Positions 34,295 through 46,720 of a DNA stretch of 64,000 nt are shown here, in pieces. The position numbers were made by a program, and so were the translations under genes. Under the pieces are notes generated by a model, which had not been told where the DNA came from, made no database searches, and saw only the letters and a list, made by a program, of their open reading frames with translations. Origin of the DNA: Nissolia schottii (Eukaryota; Streptophyta; Magnoliopsida; Fabales; Fabaceae); contig QANU01013059.1 of the NCBI GenBank assembly GCA_003254905.1, positions 35,794 through 99,793 of the forward strand, read 5' to 3'. The first letter of the stretch is position 1, and each line of letters begins with the position of its first letter.

Positions 34295-37157
34295 TACAAC
34301 ACCCCTGCTAACTGCCCACTTCCATCGTAGTAAGCAATGCTCACAGGGTTGTTGTTCGTTGCGTAGGGTTACTCATAACCCTTACTTTTACCTTTGCAAA
34401 TAATTCGTACACAGAAATAGGGACCAATTTGAAAATCGTTCATGTGCTTATTAAATTATAAATTAAGAGCCATGTGTGATGAAGAGACATATAACAACAA
34501 TCGCTAGTGTCTACCACATGTTAGGAAGGGATCTGAGTGGAACATGAAAAATAATTGTATATAGATTTACAACAAAGGTCCCAAAAATACAGTTACACAT
34601 TTGCCTTAATAATACATATGTACACAAAGGTATAAAAGGCATAGAACATAATACAAAACATGTGTCGCTTTAGAGCGATCATAGTCAGTTTGCTCCAGCT
34701 CCAATCTATAGCTTTTTGTCGCCCATCAGGTGTCTCTTGGGTCGAGCTCTTTGCTATGTCCACCTGGATCCATAATCGAGTGGGGGTGAGAACTCTGAGT
34801 CCTCAGTGGGTCCCTGTGGCTACCTATGATTCATTTACTCGAATATCCTCCAGGCCGCTCAGGTGTTTCTAAGTGAAAACATGCATACTAGCATCCTACT
34901 GATTATTATCTGGCCTAAAGTCCTGAACGGCTTTATCTAAGATTATCTAGGTGATAGGGGAACTAGTCTTTCTTACTAAGTCTGCGTGCTTGTGAATCCT
35001 ACAATGCAGTTATAATTAAGCTATCAGTCTCGGGTCGTTCCCTTGACTTACATCATACATAAACATCCATGACTATGCATATATATTTTATCACATACAT
35101 ACTAACATACATATCACTGTTCATTTATCACATTACTACACATACATATACTTTATACTTCATGCTACATATTCTTTATGCTACATGCTTGGGGGGCTTG
35201 GGGATCTCTTACGCATACCGGCTCACCCGGGTTAGCGTCCTTCTTCTCCTTTCTTTATTCTTTTAGGTATGACGTCATCCTTCCTTCACTTCCTCTTTGC
35301 TTCGATGAGCAACTCTTTACTTTAACTTTAACTTTAACTTCCTTTGTGCCATTAACCTCTGCGAACTAATCCACCCTTTTGGGATTAATCCGTTAACCAA
35401 ATCCACCCTTTTGGGATCTGGCAAGGTAACACATTGGCCACTCCACCCTTTTGGGACTGGCGAGGGGCGTGTCAGGTAGACATTGCCAAGAGAAAGGATT
35501 CCTATCATATAACTACATACATAATTCCCTAAGTTCCATTATGCTTTCTTTAACATTAAGGCATTGACCTCTAGTGTTCTAGGGCTGTCCTAACCCCTAG
35601 GTGACATCCCATCCTCATGATGCATGCTCAATTATATAAGACTGGCTTAACCATAGTCATTGGATCCCTTGAAACCACTAAACTCCCAACTCTGCCAGGT
35701 TTCATTCGAATGCTTGCTGTGGTATTCGAATGAAATCCCTCGGAGTTCTTTCATTCGATTGGAATAGGCTTTCATTCGACTGAAATCCCTCGACATCTCT
35801 TCATTCGAATACGAGGGAATTCATTCGATTGAAATCCCTAAAATTCGCCTACATTCGACTGCCGTGGGATTCATTCGAAGGAAAGCTCGATTCGGGCTTG
35901 CATTCGATTGAATTCCTTAAGTATTCGAATGCAGACTACAAAAATCGCCTTCCGAGACTCCAGATCGTAAACTTTCACTGTTCCTAGGGTTCCAAGTAGT
36001 ACAGTTATGCGTTTCAATTTTCTACCGTTCACAAAACCCTTTTTACACAATATCCCCCCAAAATACTACTTAACAGTTCTACAGTCAAATATACAGATAG
36101 GCACATATACAGTTAAAAACTAAACCACATAGACAGTGGGCTTAGGGTTACCCACCTCGAAATAAAATTCAGGACCGGTAGAAGTGAGGAGAAAAATATC
36201 CTCTTCGCGCGGGTGTGCTCATCCTATTTTTCCAGAGTCCGGTAGCGCTTCCGCGATGTGCACAAATTTGAGCAAAATGAAAGAAAGTGAACGGAATAGC
36301 AAGTGAGGCAACTTGCCTCAGAAGGAAGAAAATGAAAGCACAAAGCTTCAGGGGATTTGCCTTTTATAGGCAAAGTTAAAAGCAACACTGTGCTTGATAT
36401 TTTTTCGTCTTTTATTGGCATTACTTTATTATATTATTACATACTATTAGATGTCTACTACATATATATACATATTAAGTCCTTTGCTTTGCATCCAGGG
36501 GGAATGCACGTTTAATACACATATGTATGTACATGTTATTATATGTTATTAGGCCTATATCACTGATCCCGTCCTCTGTTGCAGTTTCTGATTCTTCCAA
36601 GGGGGATGCACCTATGCATATATCTTATTATATAATATATTTTGTCCTTTGTTTCATTTTGGCCCTCAGGAGATGTATATACATGTATAGATTATTATTA
36701 TTACATTACTATATTATACATATAATATATTTTATTATACATGTGATGTAGGTTTTGTTTCTTTTCTGTCAAGGGCGCTCATCCTAGGGAAAATATGTAT
36801 GCAAGCATAATTATTATTATAATATTATATTATATATAATATATTTACTTATATACGTAGGATATATATGTATGTGTATGTTGCTGTTTCGATTTTGGGG
36901 AGGGGGGTACGTCCAGAGGGACGAATATACTTATATATGTTATTGTTATTATTATTATTATTATATTATNATAATTAAATCCCGAAAATGATGAAAATCA
37001 CTCTGAATCTCACGAAATCCCGCGAGATCGCGAAATCATTATTTTGACTGGTATTCTTAATGATTAACTTCACTAATTTAATTTTCTAGTCTTAACAATT
37101 GACTCGCATTTATTTATTATCCGAATTCTTGGTAAGGGGAAAATTCGGGATGTTACA
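34295..37157 (-). mobile_element. Reverse solo LTR, chromovirus family
   Basis: It ends on the right in TCGGGATGTTACA (own-strand start TGTAACATCCCGA) and begins on the left TACAACACCCCTGCTAACTG, a mutated terminus. A TSD tttgt flanks it (34290-34294 and 37158-37162) within gag. The hairpin near 34783 is degenerate. AAGTGGGTAA-like block: complement of about 36148-36160. It holds an ATTCGA-type array (35697-35932), short CCACCCTTTTGGGA repeats (35369-35460) and, at 36400-36980, a young-looking AT microsatellite region with a single N at 36970. Confidence 0.85.
35697..35932 (-). repeat. ATTCGA-type short motif array
   Basis: About ten copies of TTCATTCGA(A/T)T or CATTCGATTGAAATCC in mixed orientation, spaced about 15-30 bp, at the same LTR location as the array at 29925-30085. 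Confidence 0.85.
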
Positions 37158-38535
37158 TTTGTCAATACTCTCCAACGTACAAACTGAACTCGGATGAAGG
37201 GTAGAAAAGCAGTAAGTATCGAAGGGGGCTGAAGGCAGAATTGCAAGCGTCTATCAACGTGCTGGGTGTCAAAGACTACGCCACCCTGGTGAGCAAAAGT
37301 TTAGCCCAGGAATAGGCTGACAGATACTTGGCCAAGGTGCGAAATGAGCGAAATAAGAGGAGGTCTAACGAGGCAGGATGATGAGGACATGATCAGAGGC
37401 AAAGAACAAGAGGGAATTAAAGGACTTTGAGGGCCAATGACAAGGGCCAGAGCTAGAAAAGGAAAAGAGACTTTACAAAATGTTTTGGCAACAATTTTTA
37501 AAGTGAGGCTTAAATTAGAAAAGGGTGAATCCAAAATGATTAATTGCATCATGGAAAATGTGGACCAGGTGGTGCAACTTGAATATGACTTCTTTGGAGT
37601 GTTTTTTTTTTAATTTTGTCTAGCAAATAAGTGGTTATGCCATGAGATTTTTGTTGATTTTTATTCAGCTCATTTTTTTTTTGCATTAGATGACACCATT
37701 AGTAGCATTAGTTGGTGCTCATTATTAGTTTTCAGTTATATTTCTTGTGGCTTTTAGTTGCTTTTCGTTTTTAGTTTTGTCTCTTGAGCTTTTGTAACAA
37801 CCAAATGGCAAAACAACATATAGCTAGCCAAATTGTTTCATTTTCAAATTTAAGTTGAATTATAATTTGATTGTGATCATTTTGATAGTAAGAGAGTGAT
37901 TCCCTAAGTTCTTGAGTGATTCAAGATTGAGACTATCAAAGGATTTTCCCAAATTCCTCTGTATGTTTGTCTCTTTATTTTCTTTTCATCAATTCTAATT
38001 TGAGACTCCAACTTGGTGATAACATTGGTCATATCATTTGGTAATCAGAGCTTAGGTTTGAGGTTTCAAATTTTCCGTTACATTTTTTTTCTTGGCCATT
38101 GTTATTTCTCTTGTATTCTTCTTCCTTTTTTTCAATTTTTACTGAACCATTGCAAGAGTTAAGCCTTTGTTGATTTGGAAAAAAAAATCAAAGAAAAAAA
38201 AAGAAAGAGAAAATTCGTCGAAAAAAAAAGAAAAAAAAGGTTTTGCTTAGTGGTTCATGCTTGTTGCTAAAACTCATATTTCAAAGGTTTTCTTGAGGTA
38301 TTATTGTTGTTTTGTGACTTTGGTGGCTATTTTCTTGTTCCTAAACCTTGTTAGTCGTTCTAATTCTTGTCTTGACACAATTGGTAGATAGTTCTCGCTG
38401 TGTAATCACTTAAGAACTCCAGAGAATTCTAGAGTGGAAAAAGGCAAGAGTGCACATTATAGAAAAAGCCATAAATGAGTAATAAACTTGAGTGTGGTGA
38501 GAAATTTTTGGATACATTTGATTTGTTTGTTTAAG

Positions 38536-39500
38536 ATGGCAGGTGATAATCCAAATGATGGAGGAGGAATTTCAAAATTCCAAATACAAGCTCTTACATA
38601 ACATTTGGAGAGATTGTTGAAACAATCAATTGATTCTCTCAATGACCGTTTGGACAACTTGGAGGAACAGAGGAGTTCTCAAGGAGAGGATGAAAGAAGA
38701 GAAAGAAGAAGGAGGGATGATAACAACATTCTTAGACAAAACCGAATTGAGGGTGTTAAACTCAACATTCCTCCATTCAAGGGTAGGAGTGATCCGGAGG
38801 CTTATTTGGAGTGAGAGCTTAAGATTGAGCATGTCTTCTCTTGTAACAACTATGAAGAGGAGCAAAAGGTGAAGCTTGTCGCCGCGGAATTTTCAGATTA
38901 TGCACTTGTGTGGTGGAATAAGCTACAAAAGGAGAGGTTGAGGAATGAGGAGCCAATGGTGGAGAATTGGGTAGAAATGAAGAGAATCATGAGAAAGAGG
39001 TATATTCCCACTAGCTATGCTAGGGACATGAAACTCAAGCTCCAAAGGTTGTCTCAAGGCAGTAAGGGGGTTGAGGAGTACTTTAAGGAGATGGAGATGC
39101 TACTGATTCAAGCCAAAGTCCATGAGGATGAAGAGGTAACCATGGTACGTTTTCTTAATGGTTTGAATAACGATATTCGAGATATTGTGGAATTACAGGA
39201 GTTTGTTGAAATGGAGGAGTTGTTACACAAAGCTATGCAAGTGGAGCAACAACTTAAGAGGAAAGGCGTGGCTAGGAGAAGCTCATCCAACTTGAATTCT
39301 TCTAGTTGGAGGGAAAAATTTAAAAAGGAAGGGGCTGCCACTTCTAGCAATCCAACACCTACAACTCAATGAAAGGCACATTCAAAGGCCTTAGAACAAC
39401 CCAACAAAAAGAGTAGAGAGGTGAAGTGTTTCAAATGCTTGGGCTTGGGTCACTATGCCTATGAGTGTCCCTCAAAGAAAGTGATTCTTCTCGAAGGATA
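38536..39500 (+). pseudogene. gag of the Gypsy element
   Basis: The start is chosen at the ATG at 38536 (MAGDNPNDGGG), 0.5 kb after the primer-binding site. One frame runs through three in-frame stops (38599, 38812 and 39370). It has a charged coiled-coil-like region (about residues 25-70), a Retrotrans_gag core with LVWWNKLQ and YIPTSYARDMKLKLQRL, and a zinc knuckle CFKCLGLGHYAYEC (CX2CX4HX4C) near 39429-39470. The frame shifts just after the knuckle before the protease region. Gag would form the virus-like particle. Confidence 0.88.
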
Positions 39501-42500
39501 GTGGGGGAGTATACTAGTGAGTCCGAAGCTAGTGAAGTAGATAATGAGGAAGAGGAAGATGAAGAGGAGGTCGTGGAAGGAGAAATGTTGATGGTGAGGA
39601 GGTTATTGGGTAACCAATTAAAGCCTATAGATGAATCCCAAAGAGAGAATATTTTCCACACTAGATGTTCTATCAATGGGAAGGTATGCATGATGATAAT
39701 TGATGCTGGAAGTTGTACTAATGTGGCGAGTGATATATTAGTGTCAAAGCTGAATTTAGACACTAAACCTCACCCTAGGCCATACAAACTTCAATGGCTT
39801 AGTGAGGGCGGAGAGGTACAAGTGAAGTAGCAAGTAGAAGTAGAGTTTTCCATTGGGAAATACAAGGATAAGGTGCTATGTGATGTAGTACCAATGGAAG
39901 CCAGCCACTTATTTTTGGGGAGGCAATGGCAATTTGACACTAGAGCATTCCATGATGGATTTACCAACAAAATTTCTTTCATGCACCAAGGCAAGAAAGT
40001 GATACTCAAACCATTGAGTCCTAGTGAGGTGTGTGAGGATCAAATGAGAATGAGAGAAAAGCTTATGCAAGAGAGAAAAGGAAAACAAAAAGTGAGTGAA
40101 ACACTTGAGAAAAAACAAAGTGAGAAAAAAAAAGAGCGAAACACTTGAGAGAAAACAAAGAGAGAAGAAAAAAGGTGAAATACTTGAGAAAAACACAATT
40201 TTTTTATTAAGGAAAAAGAGGTGAAAAGGGTGTTTGTTGCAAAACAACCTCTATGTGCTGTAATGCAAAAATCAGATTTTGAACACTAACAATTTTGATA
40301 ATTTTGAATTGCCTTTTAGTGTCAAATCTGTTTTGCAGGAATTTCAAGATGTGTTTTCTAGTGTTCCAAGTGGGCTACCACCTTTGAGAGGAATAGAGCA
40401 TCAAATTGATCTCATTCCTGGAGCATCTTTGCCCAATAGGCCTGCTTACCGAAGTAATCCACAAGAGACTAAAGAAATTCAGCAACAAGTGGATGAACTA
40501 ATGAATAAGGGATGGGTAAGAGATAGCATGAGTCCTTGTGTTGTTCCTATTATTTTAGAACCTAAAAAAGGATGGAACATGGAGAATGTGTTCTGATTGT
40601 AGAGCTCTTAATAACATCACCATCAAGTATAGGCATCCTATACCTAGAGTTAATGATCTTCTTGATGAATTGCATGGTGCATGTTATTTTTCGAAAATTG
40701 ACTTGAAAAGTGGCTACAATCAAATCCGAATTAGGGAAGGTGATGAATGGAAAACTGCTTTTAAAATAAAGTTTGGTTTGTATGAATGGTTAGTTATGCC
40801 TTTTGGATTAACTAATGCACCTAGTACTTTCATGAGATTGATGAACCATGTTTTGAGAAGTTTTCTAGGTAAATTTGTTGTGGTGTACTTTGATGACATT
40901 CTTATCTATAGCACTACTCTTGAATTGCATCTTGAACATTTGAAATCTGTTTTGTGTGTGCTTAGAAAAGAACAATTGTATGCCAATCTTGAGAAATGCA
41001 TTTTTTGCACGGACCATGTTGTGTTCTTAGGCTTTGTTGTCAGCTCTAAAGGAGTGCAAGTGGATGAGGAAAAGGTCAAGGCCATTCAAGAGTGGCAAAT
41101 GCCTAAAACAGTGAGTGATGTGAGGAGTTTTCATGGTTTGGCAAGTTTTTATAGGAGGTTTGTTAAGGACTTTAGCAACTTGGCTGCACCTCTTAATGAA
41201 GTAGTTAAGAAAAATGTGGGTTTTCAATGGGGGAAGAAACAAGAAGAGGCCTTTGTTGCCCTTAAGCATAGGCTAACCAATGCACCCATTCTTGCTTAGC
41301 CTAATTTTGCAAAATCTTTTGAAATTGAGTGTGATGCATCAAATGTTGGAATTGGGCCTGTTTTGTTGCAAGAAGGTCATCCAATTGCTTATTTTAGTGA
41401 AAAGTTAAGTGGTGCTGCTCTTAATTATTCTACTTATTATAAGGAATTGTATGCATTGGTAAGAACTTTAAAAACATGGAAGCATTACCTTTTGCCAAAA
41501 GAGTTTGTGATCCATAGTGATCATGAGTCCCTAAAATACTTAAAGGGACAAGGCAAGCTGAACAAGCAGCATGCCAAATGGGTTGAGTTTTTGGAACAAT
41601 TTCCCTATGTCATAAAGCATAAAAAGGGAAAAGGAAACATTGTGGCTGATGCTTTGTCTAGGAGGCATGTTTTGCTTTCTATTCTTGAAACTAAGTTGTT
41701 TGGACTTGAAACTTTGAAGGACATGTATGCAAATGATGAAAGCTTTTGTGATATTTTTGCACCATGTGAAAAAGTGTCTCAAAATGGATATTATAGGCAT
41801 CATGGGTTTTTATTCAAAGAAAACAAATTGTGTGTGCCTAAATGTTCCATTAGGGAATTGCTTGTTTGTGAATCACATGAAGGGGGTTTACTGTGACATT
41901 TTGGGGTTAAAAAGACTTTGGAGACTTTGCAAGAACATTTTTATTGGCCTCATATGAGGCGTGATGTACATAATTTTGTGAGCATTGCGTTATGTGTAAA
42001 AAGGCTAAATCTAAAGTGATGCCCCATGGTTTGTATATTCCCTTGCCTGTTCATGATTATCCTTAGATTGATTTATCTATGGACTTTGTTTTGGGCCTGC
42101 CTAGAACAAAGAGTGACAAAGATTCTATTTTTGTTGTTGTTGACAGGTTCTCTAAGATGGTACATTTTATTCCTTGTAAAAAGGTGGATGATGCTTGTCA
42201 TGTGGCAGACTTGTTCTTCAAGGAGATTGTGACACTCCATGGATTGCCTAGGAGCATTGTGAGTGATAGGGACTCCAAGTTCCTAAGTCATTTTTCGAGG
42301 ACTTTGTGGGGCAAGTTAGGTACCAAATTGTTGTTTTCTACTACTTGTCATCCACAAACAGATGGACAAACAGAGGTAGTGAATAAAACATTAGGCACTT
42401 TGCTTAGGACTATTTTAAAGCAAAATCTTAAGTCTTGGGAAGCATGTTTGCCTCATGTTGAATTTGCATACAATAGAGCTACCATAGCACAACAAATTGT

Positions 42501-42955
42501 TCTCCATTTGAAATTGTGTATGGATTTAATCTATTGACCCCTCCTGATTTGTTGCCTATGCCTAACATTTCCATTTTTAAGCATAAGGAGGGGCAAGCTA
42601 AGGCAGATTATGTGAAAAAGATACATGAGCGTGTGAAGGCTCAAATTGAAAAGAAAAATGAGAGCTATGCTAAGCAAGCTAACAAGGGAAGAAAGAAAGT
42701 TGTGTTTGAACCAGGAAATTGGGTTTGGGTGCACATGAGGAAGGAAAGGTTTCCTGAACAAAGGAAATCAAAGCTTCAACCAAGAGGAGATGGTACATTC
42801 CAAGTGTTGGAAAAGATCAATGATAATGCTTACAAAGTTTAATTGCCTGGCGAGTATAATGTTAGTGCTACATTTAATGTGTCTGATCTATCTCTTTTTG
42901 ATGCAGATGAAGGGGATTTTGATTTGAGGACAAATCCTCTTCAAGAGGGAGGGAA
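39465..42955 (+). pseudogene. pol of the Gypsy element (protease, RT, RNase H, integrase)
   Basis: Domains in order: aspartic protease with MIIDAGSCTN (near 39690); a lysine/glutamate-rich low-complexity linker (40040-40200); reverse transcriptase with [15 protein letters not shown] (about 40690), [12 protein letters not shown] and catalytic YFDDILIYS (about 40886-40910); RNase H (41330-41660) with [12 protein letters not shown] and VADALSRRH; integrase (41870-42530) with zinc-binding cysteines near 41980, [19 protein letters not shown] and TDGQTEVVN; and a C-terminal region with GNWVWVHMRKERFP. At least six stops or frameshifts occur (e.g. 39828, 40595, 41297, 41894, 42064 and 42535). The last frame, after a stop at 42840, reads through the polypurine tract into the 3' LTR. 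Confidence 0.9.
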
Positions 42956-43811
42956 TGATGAGGACATGATCAAGGGCAAAGAACAAGAGGCAATTAAAGG
43001 ACTTAGAGGGCCAATGACAAGGGCCAGAGCTAGAAAAGCAAAAGAGGCTTTACAAAATGTTTTGGCAACAATTTTTAAAGTGAGGCTTAAATTAGAAAAA
43101 GGTGAATCCAAAATGATTAATTGCATCATGGAAAATGTGGACCAGGTGGTGCAACTTGGATGAGGCTTCTTTGGAGTGTTTTTGTGGACCAGGTGGTGCA
43201 ACTTGAATGAGGCTTCTTTGGAGTGTTTTTTTTTTTTTTGTCTAGCAAATAAATGGCCATGCCATGAGATTTTTGTTGAGTTTTATTCAGCTCGTTTTTT
43301 TTCATTAGATGACACCATTAGTAGCATTAGTTGGTGCTCATTATTAGTTTTCAGTTATGTTTCTTGTGGCTTTTAGTTGCTTTTAGTTTTCAGTTTTGTC
43401 TCTTGAGTTTTTGTAACAACCAAATGGCAAAACAGATTATTTCATTTTCGAATTGTTTCATTTTCGAATTGTTTCATTTTCGAATTTAAGTTGAATTATA
43501 ATCAGATTGTGATAATTTTGATAGTAAGAGAGTGATTCTCTAAATTATTGAGTGATTCAAGATTGAGACTATCAAAGGATTTTCCCAAATTCCTTTGTGT
43601 ATTTGTCTCTTTATTTTCTTTTTATCAATTCTAATTTGAGACTCCAACTTGGTGATAACATTGGTCATATCACAGGAAGTTTCCAGTGGGAAACTAGGAA
43701 GAAGGGACCCTTCCAGGCCCCAGTTCCTAACTAAAGCAGGGGACAGTTACAACCACGACAATGTAACATCCCACTTTCCTTTATCAAGGATTTCGCATAA
43801 TAAATTCGTGT

Positions 43812-43920
43812 ATGAACTCTTTTAGAGGTTGGAAGCGTGAGCTGCAGGTGTCCGTCAAGCACCGGGACGTGCGTGACTATGTGACTAGGGTGGATAAGTG
43901 CCAGATTTGGGGAGGGTAAG
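43812..43920 (+). pseudogene. gag-like fragment embedded in the LTR
   Basis: The frame encodes RGWKRELQVSVKHRDVRDYV followed by a T-R-V-D stretch, the equivalent of the KYRRGLKAELQ region of chromovirus gag seen at 37158-37378, ending in a stop at about 43919. It lies only 50 bp into the LTR, so either gag sequence was captured or two element pieces were joined. Confidence 0.6.
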
Positions 43921-46269
43921 CTTTGGAATCTCGAAGGGGAAGAACAAGGCTTATTGAGCAGATGTGGAAAACAAGGAAGTAAAGAGAGGAGTGCATGAGA
44001 GTCGAGTAAGCGTGGCAGTGGAATAAATAAGTTTAAAGAGGACATGTATACATTGTATAAACGGAGCTAGGGACGTAGGTAAGAATATACAAATAGGGTT
44101 GGAGGTATAAACATAAATCTAAGAAGATGGAACAACAATCAAGTGGGAGGGGATCGAGTCTGAGTACGGTTGCATAATGCAATTTAGGTTTCACCTAGAG
44201 AAGTATGAAAGATAAGGAAGAGGTGTTAAGCGTATGAGGGAAGCAAATAGAATATGAAATCAGGGACGACCGGGGTTAGAATGGTAACCTTAAGATATTA
44301 AGGTGAAAAGGGAGAATCTAAAAAAAAAGAAGGAGTATAGAATACCAAAGAGCTTAGAAATAAAAGAGGATGCCCGGAAACGCTAGCAACGTTGGAGATG
44401 TTAGGAAAGTAGAAGCATGAATCCCTAGGACACAAGTGTTTGTAGTAATTATTCTGTTTAGTTTCTCAAAATTCTGCTGACACTCAAATGATTCCTTTTG
44501 ACCTTTAGAATTGGATAGAAAACCTAAAACAGACGCCAGCCGGAATTTTGTTCAGTTTCGGATGATTCTGCAGACACTAGAATAGCTCCTTTCAGGCAGT
44601 AAAATTCAGCAGAGTGTCTAAAGTCTCTGGTAACCCTACCTCTACAAAGGGAGAGGTTACAAATACCTTCGATTAACCCCAAAACCTCATTGGGAAAATT
44701 GGGAGATCACGAAACGGTGACCAGAATATTGTTCGGACGGTCGTACGCGAAGCACCGGGAGAACATACGACAAAAAAATGAGTAAACAGGACTAGAAAGT
44801 GGGGCCCAGGGTCAAATCACGAAATTCTCTCTCTCTCTTTCTCTCTCACATTTTCTCCCTCCTCACCACAACCACACATCCGGTCAAAAGTCAAACGCTG
44901 ACCAAGCCAGCACTCACCGTTCCTATCCACTTAATTTAATTTCTTTTTCCTTTTTCTTTTGCAAAATAATTATGTGGACCAAAATGGCCAAGAGGATTTC
45001 GGTTTTGGGCCTATAAATACCCCCTCCATGGCTTTATTTTCACACTTTCCTCCAAGTCCCTGCTAAAAAATCGTTCAGTTCGGAAGCCCTGGCGTTATGC
45101 TGCCGGAACGCTGCCAGAACTAGGAGACCAGCCAGGAAAGCTACACACCCAGGAAAACCTCACCCTCCTAACCATCTTCAATCATCTCTAAGACTCTAAC
45201 AAGGTGGGTAATCTCAAGCTTTCTCTCCCCTTGGTGGGCTTTGACTGCTTGTAGGATAATAGGTGTTGTTAGGAAAGTTCTGTGGACTATGTGTTAGATA
45301 TGTTGGGTCTATTGATTCTTGGATGGTTTGTGTTTGTTTCGAGCTGAATGATGTTGTGTTATGGTTGTGGAATCTCGTGGGTAACGTTAGTCTGAACCGT
45401 CTCTTGATGGTCTTAGATGGCTTAGGATGGCTTATGGGATCAAAGGGGATCACTTTGTGCTATATGTGCTAGAGTTTAGGATTATGTTCCATGAATGATA
45501 TATTCTTTCTTGATGTATGAATATGTGTTATTATTGTTGTTGGAACTTGCTGGGAAACCCTAGTAAGTGGGCCTGAGAAATGGTTTTTAGAAAAGAAAGA
45601 ATAGCAAGATTCCGGACTCAAGTCCCGCCCAGGGCGCTGAGCGGCCTAAGCATGGCACTGAGCGGCCTGGGAGAAACTTTGGGAAAATGTTTGGAAACTT
45701 GTTCTGTGACTTGGGAAGTGTCAGGTACCGCTGAGCGACCATGAGTGAGCGTTGCGCGGCCTGGACCTTGGTCCCACGCAACCTTAGCCTTGTGTGGCTA
45801 GTGACCTGAGAGCACCTATGGGCATTGAGCGGCCTGGGAAGCTTAGGGCTACTAAGTTCACCTAGGCCTAGGGCTGAGTACTCAGGAAGTTCTTAGGGCC
45901 AGCAAGATCTAACAAGCACTTAACCCTATGATTTACAAATACGAGTTACGTTTCACGATATGTTAAGACATGTATATGATCTTATGACTTGCTACATGTA
46001 TTGGATAACATGATATGTATATGGTGTTATGAAATGACATGCTGACATGCTATAGGCACATGACAACCTTATATAACTAGAAGTTAATCACTTAATGTTT
46101 AAAGATCATAATTGAACACTAGGAAACAAGTAATGTTCTAAGAAGGTTCTGACCACCATGGGTTCAGTGTACCTTAAGACGAGTACTTAGCTGTAATAAT
46201 AGGAAATCCCTCTCACGGCAAGTCTACAGATACGCCAAGGAAACGAAATAGACAAGGAAAGAACATTTC

Positions 46270-46720
46270 TCCCGGCGAGGGGACAACGGTCCTACTGGGT
46301 TTAGAATAAAAAGGAACGAAGGTTATACCCGGCGAGGGGACAACAGTCCCACTACGAATCGTACTTGGCGAGGGGATAACGATCCCATTGAGTACTGTAT
46401 CTAGCGAGGGGACGACAGTTCCACTGAGTATCAATTACTTGGTGAGGGGACGACAGTTCCACTAGATACCAATGAGGAAGAAGTACTGTATCTAGCGAGG
46501 GGACGACAATTCCACTGAGTATCAATTACTTGGCGAGGGGACGACAGTTCTACTAGATACCAATGAGGAAGAAGTACTGTATCTGGCGAGGGGACGACAG
46601 TTCAACTAGATACTAATTAAGAAGGAGTATTGTATCTGGCGAGGGGACGACAGTTCTACTAGATACCGATTAAGCATGAACATAGACTCCACCCTGCGAG
46701 GGGGAAATCATCCCACGGGG
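46270..46720 (+). repeat. GCGAGGGGACGACAGTTC tandem array
   Basis: About ten copies of GGCGAGGGGACGACAGTTC-type units, alternating with ACTAGATACCAAT and GTACTGTATCT stretches so that a higher-order unit of about 90-100 bp is repeated. A sparse reverse version (ACTGGCGAGGGGCG) occurs in the LTR at 34295-37157. Confidence 0.85.

Larger units (their letters stand above)
37379..43672 (+). mobile_element. Full-length Ty3/Gypsy retrotransposon with both LTRs
   Basis: 6.29 kb, perfect TSD cagga at 37374-37378 and 43673-43677. The 5' LTR is 37379-38036 (658 bp) and the 3' LTR 42956-43672 (717 bp); both start TGATGAGGACATGATCA and end GGTCATATCA. Primer-binding site at 38037-38051 (TTTGGTAATCAGAGC, initiator tRNA-Met type with one inserted base). 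Polypurine tract AAGAGGGAGGGAA at 42943-42955. The order gag-PR-RT-RNaseH-IN marks Ty3/Gypsy; I do not assign a clade. The 3' LTR has a tandem duplication near 43137-43230 and three TTTCATTTTCGAATTG units that the 5' LTR lacks. Several stops and frameshifts make it inactive. Confidence 0.95.
32401..43761 (+). pseudogene. Chromovirus-type gag remnant split into four pieces
   Basis: A forward gag frame can be followed across insertions: 32430-32470, 33985-34294, 37158-37378 and 43678-43761. Recognisable segments are KFIDFCRAN before the first insertion, HKVRFASRKLKGTALE and TVAEYTAKFES in the second piece, KYRRGLKAELQASINVLGV in the third, and a basic RKKGPFQAP stretch in the fourth, the usual order of a Retrotrans_gag domain. 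Several in-frame stops are present. The gaps are a solo LTR (TSD ctaac), a reverse solo LTR (TSD tttgt) and a Gypsy element (TSD cagga). No pol follows; an LTR starts at 43762. Confidence 0.82.

Noticed and set aside
45263..45472. 69-codon frame (MLLGKFCGLC...)
   Set aside because: Inside the LTR leader region, no homology recognised, low-complexity Trp/Leu composition.
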